A stretch of 64,000 bases of DNA from Poecilobothrus nobilitatus (GCA_947095535.1 OX352772.1:315714018-315778017), one strand, 5' to 3'. Positions 25,425 to 39,499 are shown, counted from the first letter of the stretch. The notes: generated by a model not told the origin, from the letters alone. A program made the numbers and translations.

Positions 25425-26460
25425 ATTCTTATATTTCTAACTGAAATACTATTTAACAAGTTCTTGACAGAATATATTTTGGTCAAATTTCATTAACAAG
25501 TAAATTAATATGAAATATTGAAATTTTTTTCGGTTTTATGTCGCAAGAATCTTAAGATACAGTAAATACTATATAAGTGTTTATAATTTAAACTCTCAGT
25601 TGTTGTTTTATTCGTTCCATTTTTTTAAATAAGTTTTTTTAATTTTATATTTTTGTTCATCACTTTAAGAATTTAATTAACTTCAATTAACATTTTGTGG
25701 TTCATAGCAAAAGTAGTGGACGAACTTTATGTAGATCAGACAAATTTTATGTAAATCAAAAGAAAGATTTTCGGTAAAATACTAAAAATGAATTATTTAA
25801 CTACAAATATTTCTATTTTTATTTATCTGTGCTGTATTTTGTTTTTTTGTTTTTTCTTTTTTGTTTAAATTGTGTCACATTTTATTTTATTATATGTTAC
25901 TAGTATCTTAACTTTAGTTTTTTTTCGTTATTAGAATGTAACAACTATAATGTATAATGTAATTGTATTTTTTTTTTTTTTTCTTGTTTCTTATTCAGAT
26001 CATTTTTTAAACCAAAATTTCATGATAGAAGCAAGTTAGACTAGAATGAAGTTAGCTAACATTTGATGAGACGGAATGTTATACTTGAAACAATATATGT
26101 ATAAGTTGAAAGGAGTGTTAAAATCTTTGATAAAATGAAAAGTACTTGAGGCCTTTTAAGTACATATTTTTTTTTTTTTTAACTTTGTAATTTATTATAT
26201 TGTATATTCTCAAGGTAACAAACCAAAAATTGTTTTTTATGTTCAAAAACAAAAACAAACAAAGGGAGGAAAAAAACTTTTCCATTTCATTAAATACAGT
26301 GTAGTTTGATACCAAGAAGTTGAGATTTGTTGTTTGTTAAAAATAAGTTTTTTTTTTTTTTTCAAAAAATTTTCTTTTTTATTTTATTATGAAAAACACA
26401 TACTAAAAATGAAACAAAAAATCATCATAATCATCATCTTTTGTAAGGAAAATATTAAAA
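25425..26460. other. AT-rich DNA, no gene seen
   Basis: T runs at 25970-25982, 26167-26180 and 26348-26362. No gene. Confidence 0.5.
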
Positions 26461-26464
26461 CATA

Positions 26465-26950
26465 GGTAGCGGGTAAAATTTAAGGTTTTGAAAAGCACAC
26501 AATTTCAAAAAAGACAATAAAACATTTGAGAATTGTGAATATTTTTGCATCCAAAATTGTAATTTTCTTTTTTTAGAATTTTTTTTGTAAGAAAAAAATT
26601 GTGACTTTCTTTAAATTTGTGAGGACTTATACTTTTTCTAAGTTATTTTCCTTCAAAATTTTAATTAAAGTTTCTGACCAAAAACTTCCTGTCATTAAAC
26701 ATTTTTATATGGAAGAAATATTCAACTTGAGACATACATATTTGAAAATTTGTGTTTTTCAAACTTTGAGGTTCTTACAGAAAAAATTTTTAATTTACTT
26801 AATAAAATTATGTTGCCATTAGATCCAAGGTTAAAATTCCATTGTTCTATTTTAAACGGCGTAGAATTTTTGTAAACAGATAAACGGACAGAGTAAATTT
26901 AAAAGTTTTTTACGAAAATCTATTAAAAAGTTTTAGATACATATATACAA
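26465..26950 (-). mobile_element. Family C copy, reversed and internally deleted
   Basis: The 3' end 'AAGCACACAATTTCAAAAAAGACAATAAAA' lies at 26494. The 5' end 'GTAAACAGATAAACGGACAGAGTAAATTT' lies at 26871-26900. The distance between the ends is about 450 bp against about 1.25 kb in full copies. Confidence 0.65.
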
Positions 26951-26954
26951 ATCT

Positions 26955-27895
26955 TAAACTACGTGAGAATATGTTTGCATTAAAAGCGGAACAAAAAAAA
27001 TTAGAACTAAAGAAGAATAAAATAACTGAAATCTTCAACGAATAATTTGATATTTTTACTCAATTTGATGTATACAGGACTCTGCTTCATAAAGTTTAGT
27101 TATTGAAGATATTGTTTTCAACTGATTTCATTACTGACAGTCATATTATCGAAACAAATCAATAAATTGATTGAATATAATAGACTTAATTGTTTTTTGA
27201 TTTTTTATGTGCTAATATTTGACTTAGTACTGTCAGAAAACCCAAAAAAAAGAAGATATCAGCTATAAATTTAGTTTGGAAATCGATCATCAATAATAAT
27301 AGAAAGGAGGTAGAAATCTGGAAATAATGACATAAGGATGTGAGAGGATAAGAAATTTACAAACATATACTTTTTAAAATATAGTTATTTTGTTCAATAA
27401 CGAACACAACAAATCTTCATATTACTTTTAGACTCTGGCGTTGCGCATTGATCGTTACCACAATAAAAACTTATTTTGATTTTCTACATAAGTATTGATA
27501 TTATGCAAGAATTTTCATTTAATTGAATCTCTGATTCTATGGTATCTCCTAAAGTAAACTATTGAGAACTATTGAAATTGAACGAGGAGAGGAGAATTAT
27601 TGAAATTTAACCATACTACACTTCCATTTAGCGGTAATGGTTCAGATTGTTTAATATTTCTATATAACTTAAAAGCTGGAAAATATATATATCCCTTTCT
27701 TACGATATGTCCTAATATATACTGAAACAAGAATCACTTATTTTGGTAAGCCGTTTTTATTACTGGAAGAAACTAAATCATAAATATTTTGTATTTACTT
27801 TTAATTTATCTAATCAGTATTTATTTAATCACTAATCAGTCAAATATATTATGTTTAAATGCATCAAACATAAAAATTATTTTGTGCAATTCCTC
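26955..27895. other. AT-rich DNA, no gene seen
   Basis: No repeat or open frame recognised. Confidence 0.5.
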
Positions 27896-27898
27896 GAT

Positions 27899-28065
27899 GT
27901 CCTCGATAGCCTATAGTGTATAAGAGCGTATAAAATACGCTGTAAATCCAATTACCCAACGTGTATAAATCCAACACACGTCATAAGAATAATTCCCCTT
28001 ACGACATTTACAGTCACGTCTGAAAAAGAAAGGTTATATCTAATTTGCTTGTCTCATTTATGGCT
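27899..28065 (+). mobile_element. Degraded SINE, subfamily 1
   Basis: TCCTCGATAGCCTATAGTG (box A relic), GTATAAAATACGCTGTAAA, box B lost (TATAAATCCAACACACG), then CCCCTTACGACATTTACAG and GAAAAAGAAAGG. Old copy without clear target duplications. Confidence 0.8.
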
Positions 28066-29040
28066 CCTACAAAATTTGAAAGTTAATCAGAGCCAAATCT
28101 TTTATTCCATAAAAACGAAATGGATCACTCATTAGCAAGGGATAATGTTTCTGTAAAATTTGAACTTAATCTGACAAACAATTTAAGCAACAAAACAGAT
28201 GAAAAAATTTTAATAGATTTTCACATTGAAAAAAATTAATGCAGCCTTCGGCAAGATTTGAACAAAATGGGTTAAAAAAAAAAAATTTTTAGGACGGATT
28301 GGAATAGAATATGACAATCTAATTGATTTAATAAAAATTGAAGTTTAATTTAAAAATTAAAAAAAATTTATCACAATACGATATTTAATAAATATGCAGA
28401 CAAATAAAATAAAATGAAACACTGGAATTACTAAATTTAGAAGAAAATATATTCATAGGATTCATTCGCCCATAAATTCATTGAAAAAGTTAATAGTTGA
28501 TGCACATCATATCATCAAATTGAACATGACTTTAGGGATTCACAAAACGTTGATTCTTATTATTTTCTTCCTATATAAATATATGTATATATATACTCGT
28601 ATACGTGTATAAGTGTTTTTGTATTTAAATGTATGAAAAATGAAATGTCGAAATTTATGTTTCTTTTCTTTTCTAACATTAGCTTTTGTTGTTCTTTTTG
28701 TTTGTTTTTCTTTTTTTTTTTGCTTTCAACATTATATTGTTAAAGTGCAAATACTTATGGGAATCAACGTGTTACACTTAATTATTCGAAGTAGGGATAT
28801 GATTAAAGAACAAGTATGGTAAGAAAAGGATTGGTAATGAAAATTTGTTTTTTTTCGAAAATTTTTTTTAAAGTTGTAAATTTTATAAAAATAAATTTTT
28901 GTCTAAAAATTTTTTTTATTTATATTTCGCTTTGAGACGCATCAAATTTTTGTATCCGCTGCTATGAAAAACCAAAAACAAAACACTTGGAACCTTTTTA
29001 TTATTAATATAATTATAAAGTTCACAAAATAATTAAAATT
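28065..29040. other. AT-rich DNA, no gene seen
   Basis: Short A/T runs. A 60-codon Phe/Cys-rich frame at 28640 is driven by T runs. Confidence 0.5.
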
Positions 29041-29049
29041 TTATTTCTT

Positions 29050-30641
29050 TTATTATACCCGTACGATAGGATCGGGTATAATAAAATTACTCCTCCGTTT
29101 GTAACACCTCGAAATAAGCGAGCTAGATATACCTTCAAAGGTATGGATCGGATCAGAAAAAAATTCTAAGACTTTTGAGCCATGTCCGTCCGTCCGTCCG
29201 TCCGTCCGTCCGTCAGCACGCTAACTCAAAAACTAAGAAAGCTAGAATCTTGAAATTTACACAAAATATTTTGGGAGTAATTTGTAGGTTCCCTATTTTT
29301 TTTGGTTGAGTTTGGACCAAGCTTTAGGGTAGCTCTCGAACACCTAACTTTTAGATCCCCATATTTTTTTTGAAATAGAGCTATGAAATTTTAGCAGCTG
29401 ATAGATCTCACAAAAATATTAATTTTATTTTTAATAACTTTTTTTTGTAGCCCCACCCGTTACGGAGCTACAGCTCCCCAAAGGTTCAAAAAAGCTCTAT
29501 ATTTAAATTGTTATAGCACAAGTTGTATAAGGTATATCTTCATTTTGAAAACGCCAAACGATTACTACTTTTATTAGCTTTAAAAGTATGTATACATTAA
29601 ATATATATTTGTGGCATACGGTGTCTTAATTTACCGTTATGCGAAACTAAAATTTTGCAAAATCCTTTAACCCTTCTATCTTCCAAACGGTTTATGTTGG
29701 AAACTTGAAATTTTGACAGAAGTTAGATCTTTGAAAATAAATATGAGTCATTTCAGAAATTTTTTTTGTATCATGCTCCGTTTAGGAGCTGTAAGGAGTC
29801 AAAAACTGAAAATTTCCTATTTTTAAACACCTGTAACTTGAACACCTGCTAAAAGTTTTTTGAAGTAATACACAAAAATTAAAGCTTCAACATTATACTC
29901 TTATTTCTGTTAACAACTTTTTTTAATAATATAGGGTTACTTTATAATTGATGAAAGTGTTACTTGATTTTTTCAAATTTTCTAACAAATTTCTTTAACG
30001 AATTTTTTCCATTTTGTTTTACTCGATAATTTGAAATTGTTGAGGATATAATGCGTAGTACAAAAAAATGTAAATAAATATACAATATAACGGTTGCTTG
30101 AAGAATTTTTATTTATATGATATTGATATACATACATACTTATATAATATCATGTTTATTTACATATCGTATATGTCACTAGTGAATGAATGATAAGAGT
30201 ATATATGTATATTATATAGCGCCGTATTTACATACATATATGTATTTTGTTGTACTTATAAGAAATTATTCTGTCAATGGAATATTTAAATATAATATAA
30301 TATAATATTTAAAATTATATTTACTATTTTGTACTAAGTAAATTTAATATATATTTACCGCTTAGTATTAAATGGTACTATAGAATATTTGAAAAAGTTT
30401 TGGATTGATAATCGTTATGTGAAAGGTTAGAATCTCCTTTTGAAGAACGTACATACAAACATATAGTTTGAATATATGTACAACCCATAGTTCTCGAAAT
30501 TATAAAATTCACCCAAATTATTTTAAAATACTAAAATATTAAAAAAATAATATTGTGAGCAGAGTGACAGGCTGTTAACATACTAACGGTTCGTACGGGT
30601 ATCTAAGAGTTGACAAAGGCAACTGTATTCTTCCTCGTTTT
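29050..30641 (+). mobile_element. Full-length family B element (about 1.6 kb)
   Basis: The 5' stem-loop is TATACCCG...CGGGTATA at 29054-29080. Then GTATGGATCGGATCAG, GTCCGTCCGTCCGTCCGTCC (29186-29214), GCTAACTCAAAAACTAAG, and an interior of diverged 'CACCTGTAACTTGAACACC' units. The 3' end is GTTCGTACGGGTATC then TTCTTCCTCG. No coding frame. The longest copy of the family in the window. Confidence 0.87.
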
Positions 30642-31044
30642 TAGTTTTGTGTTTTCTCCCGTTTTTGGTTTGGTGACAATAAATTGTAAAATTAAATCTA
30701 AAGTTGTTAAAAAAAAAAGGAAATTATCTGACAAATAAATAAAAAGTTTAAAAGTTTAAATACACACATAAAAAAAAGTGTTAAAATGTTGTTTTTTTTT
30801 TTTTTTTTTTTTTGAAAAATGAGGAAAAAAAATAGAATAGTTTTAATTATAAACAAAATTGTTATAAAGTTTAAATTAAATTTGTAAAAATAAAAGATAT
30901 TTAATACAGAATACTTTAATATAATGGAAATAGACAACATGATTAATTAAAAATAACTGATACTGGGCGTAAATAAAATAGAACAACTTGTAGTCGTATT
31001 TTTTTTAAATTGAAAATGATCTAAAAATAAATTATTGCTCAAAT

Positions 31045-31700
31045 TTTTAAAGGCGCACATTTTTCAAAAGACAATAAAATCATTTTTTGAATTGTGATTT
31101 GCACCAAAGTTTCTAAGTTTTCTTTAGTTTTTATGTATAAAAAATTGTGGAAATCAAGAGATATTTTCTTCCGTTTTAAGGAAATGATTTGTAATTAAAG
31201 AAAGTTGTTCACACATGTAAAACGTTTTACTTTGATAAAAATTGTACGAGTGCCTAAGTTACCAAGTATCTAAAAATAGTAAATTTTAAATTTTTTACTT
31301 CCAATAATAGCTCTTAATCAGAAAGAAGTGCGAACAAAATTTCTGAGATCACTTATGGTAATTCCAGAAGATATTTCTAATTTTCTACCCTCAAAATTTT
31401 CTTATAACGAAAAGTCTGCAGAAGTTGTACTAATTTTTTAATTTTTGTTGAAATTCTATGTATGTACGTACATTACAAGAAAAAATTTGTCAAAAATCAA
31501 GAGACACTTCCTTTAGTTTTAAGGTAACCCTAAATATTCCACAACAACAGGCATCTACAAATTATAATATTAAGGCTTTAATTTCTGCATATAAATTTGC
31601 AAAAATTTCAACAATTATATAAAATTGAAAAAATAACTTTAGATAGAAAATATCGAATTTTAAAACTTTTGTACTTTTTTCAGGAATGATTTTTTTTTAA
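31045..31700 (-). mobile_element. Family C fragment (3' half)
   Basis: AAAGGCGCACATTTTTCAAAAGACAATAAAA matches the inverted 3' end. 'GTGCCTAAGTTACCAAG' and 'AATAGCTCTTAATCAG' match interior units. The 5' half with the GTCC repeats is missing. Confidence 0.7.
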
Positions 31701-32082
31701 ATTTTTATATGATTTAAGTTTCTAGTAGCTGGCAACAACTAATTGTTATTTTGTTTTTGCATTATTAATTTGTTCTAAAATGAGTTTAATCATACAAAAA
31801 AAAAGGTTGTCTTTAATGTAGCGTCCGGGATGAAATTGATAAAAAAGTTAACTATAAGCTAAATCCAAACAATATTTTTAAACGTCATGAGTATAAAATA
31901 ATTACGACAATATAAATTTTGTCGTACGATTTTTATACCACTCTTTAAGTCTCAAATGTCAAATTGCTGTGTTAAACATAATTTTATTTAAGCTTTTATA
32001 TATACATAAAATTATTAATACCATCATATATAGTTGAGAACAGATGACATATTTACAGATGAGAAATTGTATTGTCAAAACT

Positions 32083-33365
32083 AAAACAAACAAGGTAGAA
32101 TGTAAACCACCGGTTTTTAAAAGCGCACAAACTGTTTAGAATTGTGATTTACACAAAAATTTGAAAATTTAAAAAATTGTTTGTAATAAGAAAATATATT
32201 GTGAAAATAGGACTTTTCTGGAATTTTGACGGGCCCTAAGTGCGGAACCTTTTATAACTAAGAAAAACAGTTAACACACGTAAAAATATATTACTGGAGC
32301 TTTAATTTTTATATCTTGCCGAAGAAAAATTTGTACAGGTGCTTAAGTTACAGGAGCCAAAAAATAGCAAATTTTCAATTTTTCCAGCCCTAATACCCCT
32401 TAAACAGTGATGCAAAACAATTTTCTAAAGAAACTTATACTAATTCTAAAAGTTCTTTTTTGTCTCAAAATTTCAGGTTCCTATCTAAAAGCGTGCCGGA
32501 GTTATGAAAAAAGAAATTTCATGTAAAATGTGGTTTTCACATAACGGTAAATTTGAATAGTAAATTACAAAATATCGCATAATTTTAATATTGCTTTATG
32601 TAGATAATAAAATTTCCACAAAAATTTTAGATTGCAAAACTATTACGCAGAGCCTGAGATATATACATCTGAAAATGGGGCTTTTTCGCCATTTTGAAGA
32701 GCTGCAACTCTGAAACCCTATATAACTATAATACATACGTTAAAATATATTACTGAAGCTTTAATTTTTAAATCTTTGCAAAGTAAAATGTGTACAGGTT
32801 CCTAAGTTACAAGTGTTTAAAAATAGAAAATTTTCAATTTTTGAGCCCTAATAGCTCATAAACAGAGGTGGCCCAAAAAAAATTTCTGAGCAAACTTATA
32901 CTAATTCTAACAGTTCTTTCTGCTCTCAAAATTTCAAGTCCATATTTAAAAGCGTTCCTCCTTTCTGAAGGAAGAAAAATAATGCAAAATTTGGTTTTCA
33001 CATAATGGTAAATTTAAATACTAAATTTAAAAATATTGTATAATTTTGATATTAATTTACAAAATTAAAAAAAATACCTGTCGCATGACGTCTTCAGATT
33101 GAAAAAATCTTAAGCAGAACATAAGATATATGCATTTAAAAATAGGGCCTTTTCAAAGTTTGAGGAGCAGTAGCTTCGTAATGGATGGGGCTACATGAAA
33201 AAGTTGTTCCACAAAATTATTTTTGTTATGAGACCTACCCATGGTTCAAATTTTTTTTCTCTATCTTTAACGTTGTAGAAGTTTTGTAAACAGACGGACG
33301 GACGGACAGAGTGAAACTATAATAAGCACATTTTTTTCAAAAATTTTTTTGGAAATGTGCTAAAA
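32083..33365 (-). mobile_element. Full-length family C element (1.28 kb)
   Basis: Inverse of the copy at 50862 end to end. It runs from AACAAGGTAGAATG at 32090 to GGAAATGTGCTAAAAA at 33365, with GACGGACGGACGGACAGAG at 33292-33310. Internal units around 'CTAAGTTACA' and 'CAAATTTTCAATTTTT' recur about every 480 bp. Confidence 0.8.
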
Positions 33366-33369
33366 AGTG

Positions 33370-35010
33370 TTATAAAAAGTTATCTTTTGAAAGGCAAATG
33401 TTTATGAAGAAATATATTAAGTTACAATCAGATATCCTTAAGAAGAGAAAGCTTTATTTAATTATTGCTATACTAACTGTCATTATATTCCTTAATTGCA
33501 AATTAATAGAAACCTTTAGACATACATTACTTTGAGTACAATTTTGCATTACGGTACGAAATGTATATTATTTATCTTAGTAAGAAATGTATAGTCATGT
33601 TATAAATTTAAAGAAAAGTAAAAGTATGTGAATTAAACTAAATTAAGAATTTACATATTATTTGTATTTATATTGCAAATATTGGAATGCATCCTTCTTA
33701 ACATAATCTTTTTATTATTTAGCTTAGTTTAGCTTATTATAACATTCTTCTTTTACATTCTTTCAATCATATTGTGGCATAGGGTACATTTTATAGTATT
33801 ACTATTCTCATACTATTTTGTAAATAATTGTCTGACATCCATTTCCTTTAATAATGAAAACTTCTAATCGAAAATACATATTTCAATCTTATTAAAATTC
33901 AAAAAATTTAAAACTAAAATTTTTATATCCTTATCAGTGTCTAAATTAACCTTTTCAAAAAGCACTCAAAATAGTAACAAAACAGCAATAATAAAAGAAA
34001 AAATTAAATGAGTGGTTATCAAAGCATATTTAAATGTTAACAAAAAAAAAAAAAAAAAATGCTCAACTTTGACCATTTAAAATTTTATTTATAGGAAAAA
34101 ATTATAACAACAAAAAAAATTAAATTATTATAGGAAATATCCTTTCAGTTGAAACGATATGAAGTAGTCTCCTGTTCATTTTTACGGTTAGTTGATTTTT
34201 GTTTAAAAGTAAATAAAAACATTGATTATGTTTTTCTTTTTTTCGCTTTTGTTCATTTTCACCTTTTTTGTCTCATTTTCTCTTTATTTTTTTTTTTTTT
34301 GTTATAATTCTGCCGTTTCTAACTCCATCTGACGTTAAATTTAATTGAGTTTAAAAAATATATATATATATATATGTTTCTTTTTATAGATATATTTCTT
34401 AATTTGTATTTTAATATTCCATTTGGTTGAATTTAATGATAAGTATGACAACACAACGAAGGATATTTAAAATGATCGTGATTATTTTAAAAATTTTTTA
34501 CTTTTAAAAAATTTTTGAAAAGTTATTTTAACCTTTTGGCATTCAATTTCAACGTTTAATACAAAAAAAATGCTGTTATTTTGCCTGTTATTAAAATATT
34601 TAAAAAAAATTAAAATTTTCACTGTAAATATCTGTAAATAAATAACAAATAAACTGGAGGACCTATACGTTATAGGTGTTATATGTGATTTATGTGTTAT
34701 TAACTTTTATGTATTATGTACACAGTTAACAGATTAACTAATTTTCGACTAGTTAGATATCTTATTTCTTGCATTTAATTTTAACATCATATTTTTATAA
34801 ATATGTACAACTATTTCGAATTTAGAAATTATCTTATCTGGTTTTAGAAGTAAATTTCGACGAAATTAATAGAATTCAAATAAATTCAATTTTTATTCAA
34901 ACTCAAAAAAAAAAGCACATTAGTAGAACAGACATTTTATTTCAACATAATCATAAATTTTCACTAAAACTTATAAAGACTTATTACATAAATTATAATG
35001 TGAATTATAT
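33370..35010. other. AT-rich intergenic DNA, no gene seen
   Basis: Contains A/T runs (34040-34056, 34290-34300) and a short (TA)n at 34358. Nothing recognisable. Confidence 0.55.
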
Positions 35011-35022
35011 AGTCTTAAATTT

Positions 35023-35221
35023 TTTTTTTTTTTTTAGTGTATTTCCCTACCACATACATAAATGTACCAAGAAAATTACACAGGCTTTTCTTTTCAGTCG
35101 TGAATGTACATGTCGTAAGGGGGGATTAATCTTACTACATGTATGGGATTCTAACCCACGCTCCCTCGGTGTGTGCAGCGTTACTACACTCTTACACGCT
35201 AGGCCACCGAGGCCCTTAATA
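35023..35221 (-). mobile_element. tRNA-derived SINE, subfamily 1
   Basis: On the minus strand: GGGCCTCGGTGGCCTAGCGTG (box A region), GGGTTAGAATCC (box B), body 'CCCCTTACGACATGTACATTC', poly-A tail at 35022-35036. Target-site duplication TCTTAAATTT occurs at 35013-35022 and 35222-35231. Confidence 0.87.
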
Positions 35222-35828
35222 TCTTAAATTTAAATACCAATATTTTGAATACTTATATAAATTTTTAAGAAAATATTCTGTGAGTTGAAAGAATTTAATA
35301 TAAAAAAAAAAAAGATTATAGAAATATCAATATTTATAATTATTTTTATAATACACGCATAATATATGTTTTCCGTTTTGTTTGAAATTTTAAAAGTGTA
35401 TACGTATACTTACATACACATATATGTAGTAGTAGACATAGCCTTGAGAACATAATTTGTCTGTATTATTTTTTGTCTCGATTTCATTTGATTGGATATC
35501 AATAAGTTCTGTGTTGTTAAAAATAATTGAGAGGGATTTTATAGTTGTACCTATATAAAATTAGATTTATTCGCTTTTTCCAGAATATGTATATATACAT
35601 TGTACATGTGAGTTTATGAATTAAGAGGAATTTTAAAGTTGATTATACAATCAGAGTTTCAATAATTTGTTTAAAGGTTGTATGGGGGCAGAAGGTCCAC
35701 TATTAAAATCAATTCTTGTTGAAATATATAACTAATACTTTTGAATTTTTGAAAAGTAAATAACATGTTCTTTTTAGAGTTACATGTGTGAAGTTTCCCT
35801 GTAAAATTATGAAAAATGTTATTTAGGT

Positions 35829-35995
35829 ACAGTCAAATGTTATTTATACAGTCAAATGAAATGCAGTCAAATGAAATGCAGTCAAACAAAATGCCGTCAC
35901 ATGAAATTTAGTCAAAAGAAATGCACTGAAATCAAATGCAGTCAAATCAAATCCAGACAGCACAAATCCAGCTAAATGAAAGGCAGTTCAATGAG
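35829..35995 (+). repeat. 15-bp minisatellite, GTCAAATGAAATGCA
   Basis: About ten degenerate tandem units, e.g. CAGTCAAATGAAATGCAGTC, CAGTCAAACAAAATGCCGTC, AGTCAAATCAAATCCAGAC. Divergence rises toward both edges. No coding sense. Confidence 0.85.
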
Positions 35996-35999
35996 GCTA

Positions 36000-37015
36000 C
36001 AGGTAAATTAATATACAAATGACATCAAGCCAAGTAATTGAACAATTCAAATATCTAGAACTGGGATTCTTTAAGATTTTTATTTAAAAAGTATTGGTTG
36101 AAGAAATGATTATTGGTTGGTTTATATGGCTATTTACGCTTGAGCCCAAATAGCATAGATATAGGTTTTGATACCATTTTCTCGTAAGGTAATATCATAA
36201 TATCAAATCTTCTTTATCCTTCACTTTCATTAAAAACCCAAAAACATCACCAAATTATTAAAATTAATATGAAATAACTCCACATCATTTTTATATTTAA
36301 TTTATTTTCTTGAAATTTTGTTTTTTTTAATAATTTTTGTTGGACGATAAAAGTTTTTTTCTTTTTTTGTTTATTAAGAAGATAAGTACCTACAAATTTA
36401 ATTAGGATGAAATAAAATGGCATAGTAACGATATCTAAATTTTTGTTCATCCTCTCATCAATCTCTTCTGGTTTTTTCTATTACCCTAGAAGTGGTTCAA
36501 AAAATAAGTGTTATAAGGACGAGGTAATAATAATTAAATTGTTAAAAAGAAATGAAAAATAGGTAGATAAAATTTAATTTTAGAAATTAAAAAATGAAGA
36601 ATATAAATAATTTTTTTTATTTTCTTTTTATAAAAAAAAAAAATCTTTAATGATTTTAGAATTAAATTATAATTAGATGTTTGAAGAGTTTTAATTGATT
36701 TGAATTAGAATTCATGAAGAAAAATATGAAAAAAAAATAATTAACAGTAAAAATTGTCTTAATTAAATTAAGACGATATTATAAAAATTTAAAAAAGAAT
36801 TATAAAAATTTTTTTATTAAAATTTATAAATAGAAATGAACAACGCACAAGGTTAATATACAGTAAGACAAGGTCATTTGAAAATATTAATTAAAAGAAT
36901 CAATTAGTATAAATGCTTAATATTTACTCTGATTTAAAAGTTGTAACTTAAATTGATTTTAGAATTTTCGAGGAAGAACGAAAATTTCGGAATATTTGTT
37001 CTTTCTATTTGTCTC
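36000..37015. other. AT-rich DNA, no gene seen
   Basis: A/T runs only. No repeat family recognised. Confidence 0.5.
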
Positions 37016-37019
37016 AGTA

Positions 37020-38190
37020 TTTATACCCGTACGATAAGGATCGGGTATATTAAAATTGCTCCTCCGTTTGTAACACCTAGAAATAAGCTAGCTAAATATA
37101 CCTTCAAAAGTATATGGATCGGATCAGAATCAAATTCTAAGTCGATTAAGTCAAATTCTAAGTCCGTTTGTCCGTCCGTCAGAAAGATAACTCAAAAACT
37201 AATAAAACTAGACTCTTCAAATTACCACAAAATATTCTTACATCAATTTTTAAGTTCCTTATTTTTTTTGGTTGAGATCCGACCAAAATTTCGGGTAGCT
37301 CTCGAACAACTAACTAATATATAATTGTGCCATACGGTGTTTTAATTTACCGTTATGCGAAATTCTTGACTCCTTCTATCTTCGAAACGATTTAAGTTAG
37401 AAACATGAAATTTTGAGAAAAAGTTAGGTCTTTGAAAATAAGTATGAATCATTTCAGAAAATAGTTTTGTATCGCCCACCTTTTCGGAGCTGTATAGGGT
37501 CAAAAATTTTTTATTTTTAAACACCTGCAAGTTGAACACCTGTCCAAATTTTTTTGAACTAATATACAAAGTTAAAGCTCCAACATTATATTTTTATTTC
37601 TATTAACAACTTTTCTCAATAATAGGTATAGCGTTATCTTAAAATTGGCGAAAGTGTGACTTCATTTTTCTAAATTTTTGTAACAAAGTTTTTTAATGAT
37701 TTTTCTACATTTTTTTTTACTCGATAATTTAAAATTGTTGAGGGTGATGGGTAGTACAAAAAAAAATTAAATAAATAAAAAATATAACGGTTGTTTGAAG
37801 AATTTATTTAATTTAAATAAAGAATTTATATAATTCAAGTTTTTTTAAATATCGTATATGTCACTGATGAATGAATGATATATTATAAATATATAGTATA
37901 AATTACACATGTATAGTATAAATTATTATACATTAGCCGCTTAGTATTAAATGGTACTATATAGCATATTTGCAAAAGTTTTAGAATCTGGCTTTTAAGA
38001 ATGTATAAATATATAGTTTGAATATGTACAACCCATAGTTTTAGAAATTATAAAATTCACCCAAATTATTTTAAAACATTAAAAAATTAAAAACATAATA
38101 TTATAAGCAGAGTGACAAGCTATGAACATATTAGTGGTTCGTACGGGTACCTAAGAGTTAACAAAGGCAACTGTATTCTTCCTCGTTTTT
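37020..38190 (+). mobile_element. Family B element (about 1.17 kb)
   Basis: The 5' stem-loop TATACCCGTACGATAAGGATCGGGTATA is followed by 'CTCCTCCGTTTGTAACACC', a GTCCGT stretch and 'AAGATAACTCAAAAACTAAT'. The 3' end is GTTCGTACGGGTACC then TATTCTTCCTCG. CGTACGGGTA is the inverse of the 5' end. Compared with the copy at 29050 it lacks about 400 bp internally. A 123-codon frame crossing its 5' end is not a gene. Confidence 0.85.
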
Positions 38191-38194
38191 ATAT

Positions 38195-39440
38195 ATAATA
38201 CTAATGTAATAAGAGAGTATCTAATCGTATTATTTTCTCATTGGAAAAATTTGAAAAATTAATGTTTAATCTTTGATATGTATGTTCAAAGCTCTGAATT
38301 TAGATTAACTTACTTATCTAACTTAATTTAGCCTAACTTAATTTATGTCCTATTTTATAAATTGTTTAAAACTATTTAAAATGTGTTAAATTACCTCCGT
38401 CAATAGGACTTGCCCTTCTATTTGTTTACATTATGTGGCCCGTTCATTATAGTGAAATAATATATAATCTTTGGGGGCATGGTTTTTGTTTTGAATAGAA
38501 GCGATTTAATTTAAAAAGAAAAAATGACAGAGAGCTACAAAACCCGTGAGAAGAAAAAACAAAACAGGATAAGCGCAGAGAATTTCATTATAAAATAGCT
38601 TTCTAATGTATTTTTTAAATATATATAATACTGTTCAAGTACCGATATTAAAAAACTGATACAAAAATGAGTAGACCCAATACTTTAAATTTTTGGTACC
38701 ACAACAGGAGATGGTAAGTTATTTTAGGTTAGTTTACGTTAAAGTGGCTGCTCAAAAACGCACACTTAAATATACATCTTTATAAAATGTAGAATATATA
38801 TTAATAATTTGGAGTAATTTTAATATAAATTTGTATACAAAATATACATAAGGTTAGATATCTTATCTACCAGTTTACATAATATGTTTATAATATGTAC
38901 ACTGTATAGACATTATGTCATGCACATTACACTCTATGTCATTACACATCAATGTTCTGTATACATTTTTTATTAATTTTTTTATTTTTCGCAACAAGCA
39001 CCCAAACTCATCTAAAGCAATATACCTATAGAATATATTATTATCTTAAACTCTATATAATTATTCTCATTTTTCTATGCAATATATCTTATATTACGAC
39101 ACAGTCCATATACAATAAGGCTCAAAGAGAAGTTTTCAAATTGGATCTTATTTGTTTTTGTATACAAGTCTCATGCGAGTTTATAAAAAAATTAAATGCA
39201 ACTATTCGTTCTCATTTTACATATCTATATGTGCATCAAAATTTCTATTTAACTTCCAATTATAAAGTTAAACTGCAAACTTGAACGCAACCACATTATC
39301 TACCTTCTCTGAAAATTTCATTAAAAAATATTAACATTTTTATTTAAAATTTTTAATTTCAAAAAATTGAATCAGAAATCCATGGGCAATGCGCTATTTA
39401 TTTTAGATAATTACCTAAATATTTTATTTTAAATTTCAAT
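38195..39440. other. AT-rich intergenic DNA, no gene seen
   Basis: A 110-codon plus-strand frame (38952-39284) is rich in Ile/Tyr/Phe/Leu and has no splice context or family signature. It is probably chance. Confidence 0.5.
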
Positions 39441-39446
39441 ATTCAA

Positions 39447-39483
39447 TCAAGACCTTCTTTTTTAATTTAAAAGAAGGTCTTGA
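39447..39483. repeat. Perfect 15-bp stem palindrome
   Basis: TCAAGACCTTCTTTT and AAAAGAAGGTCTTGA face each other across about 7 nt. It lies some 20 bp from the GC-rich hAT-like end and could be a hairpin of a foldback element. Confidence 0.8.
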
Positions 39484-39499
39484 AAAAATCAAAACACAA

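Noticed and set aside
36953..37324. 123-codon frame
   Set aside because: It spans the 5' end of a family B element.
38952..39284. 110-codon hydrophobic plus-strand frame
   Set aside because: Composition follows base content, with no signal, splice or family support.
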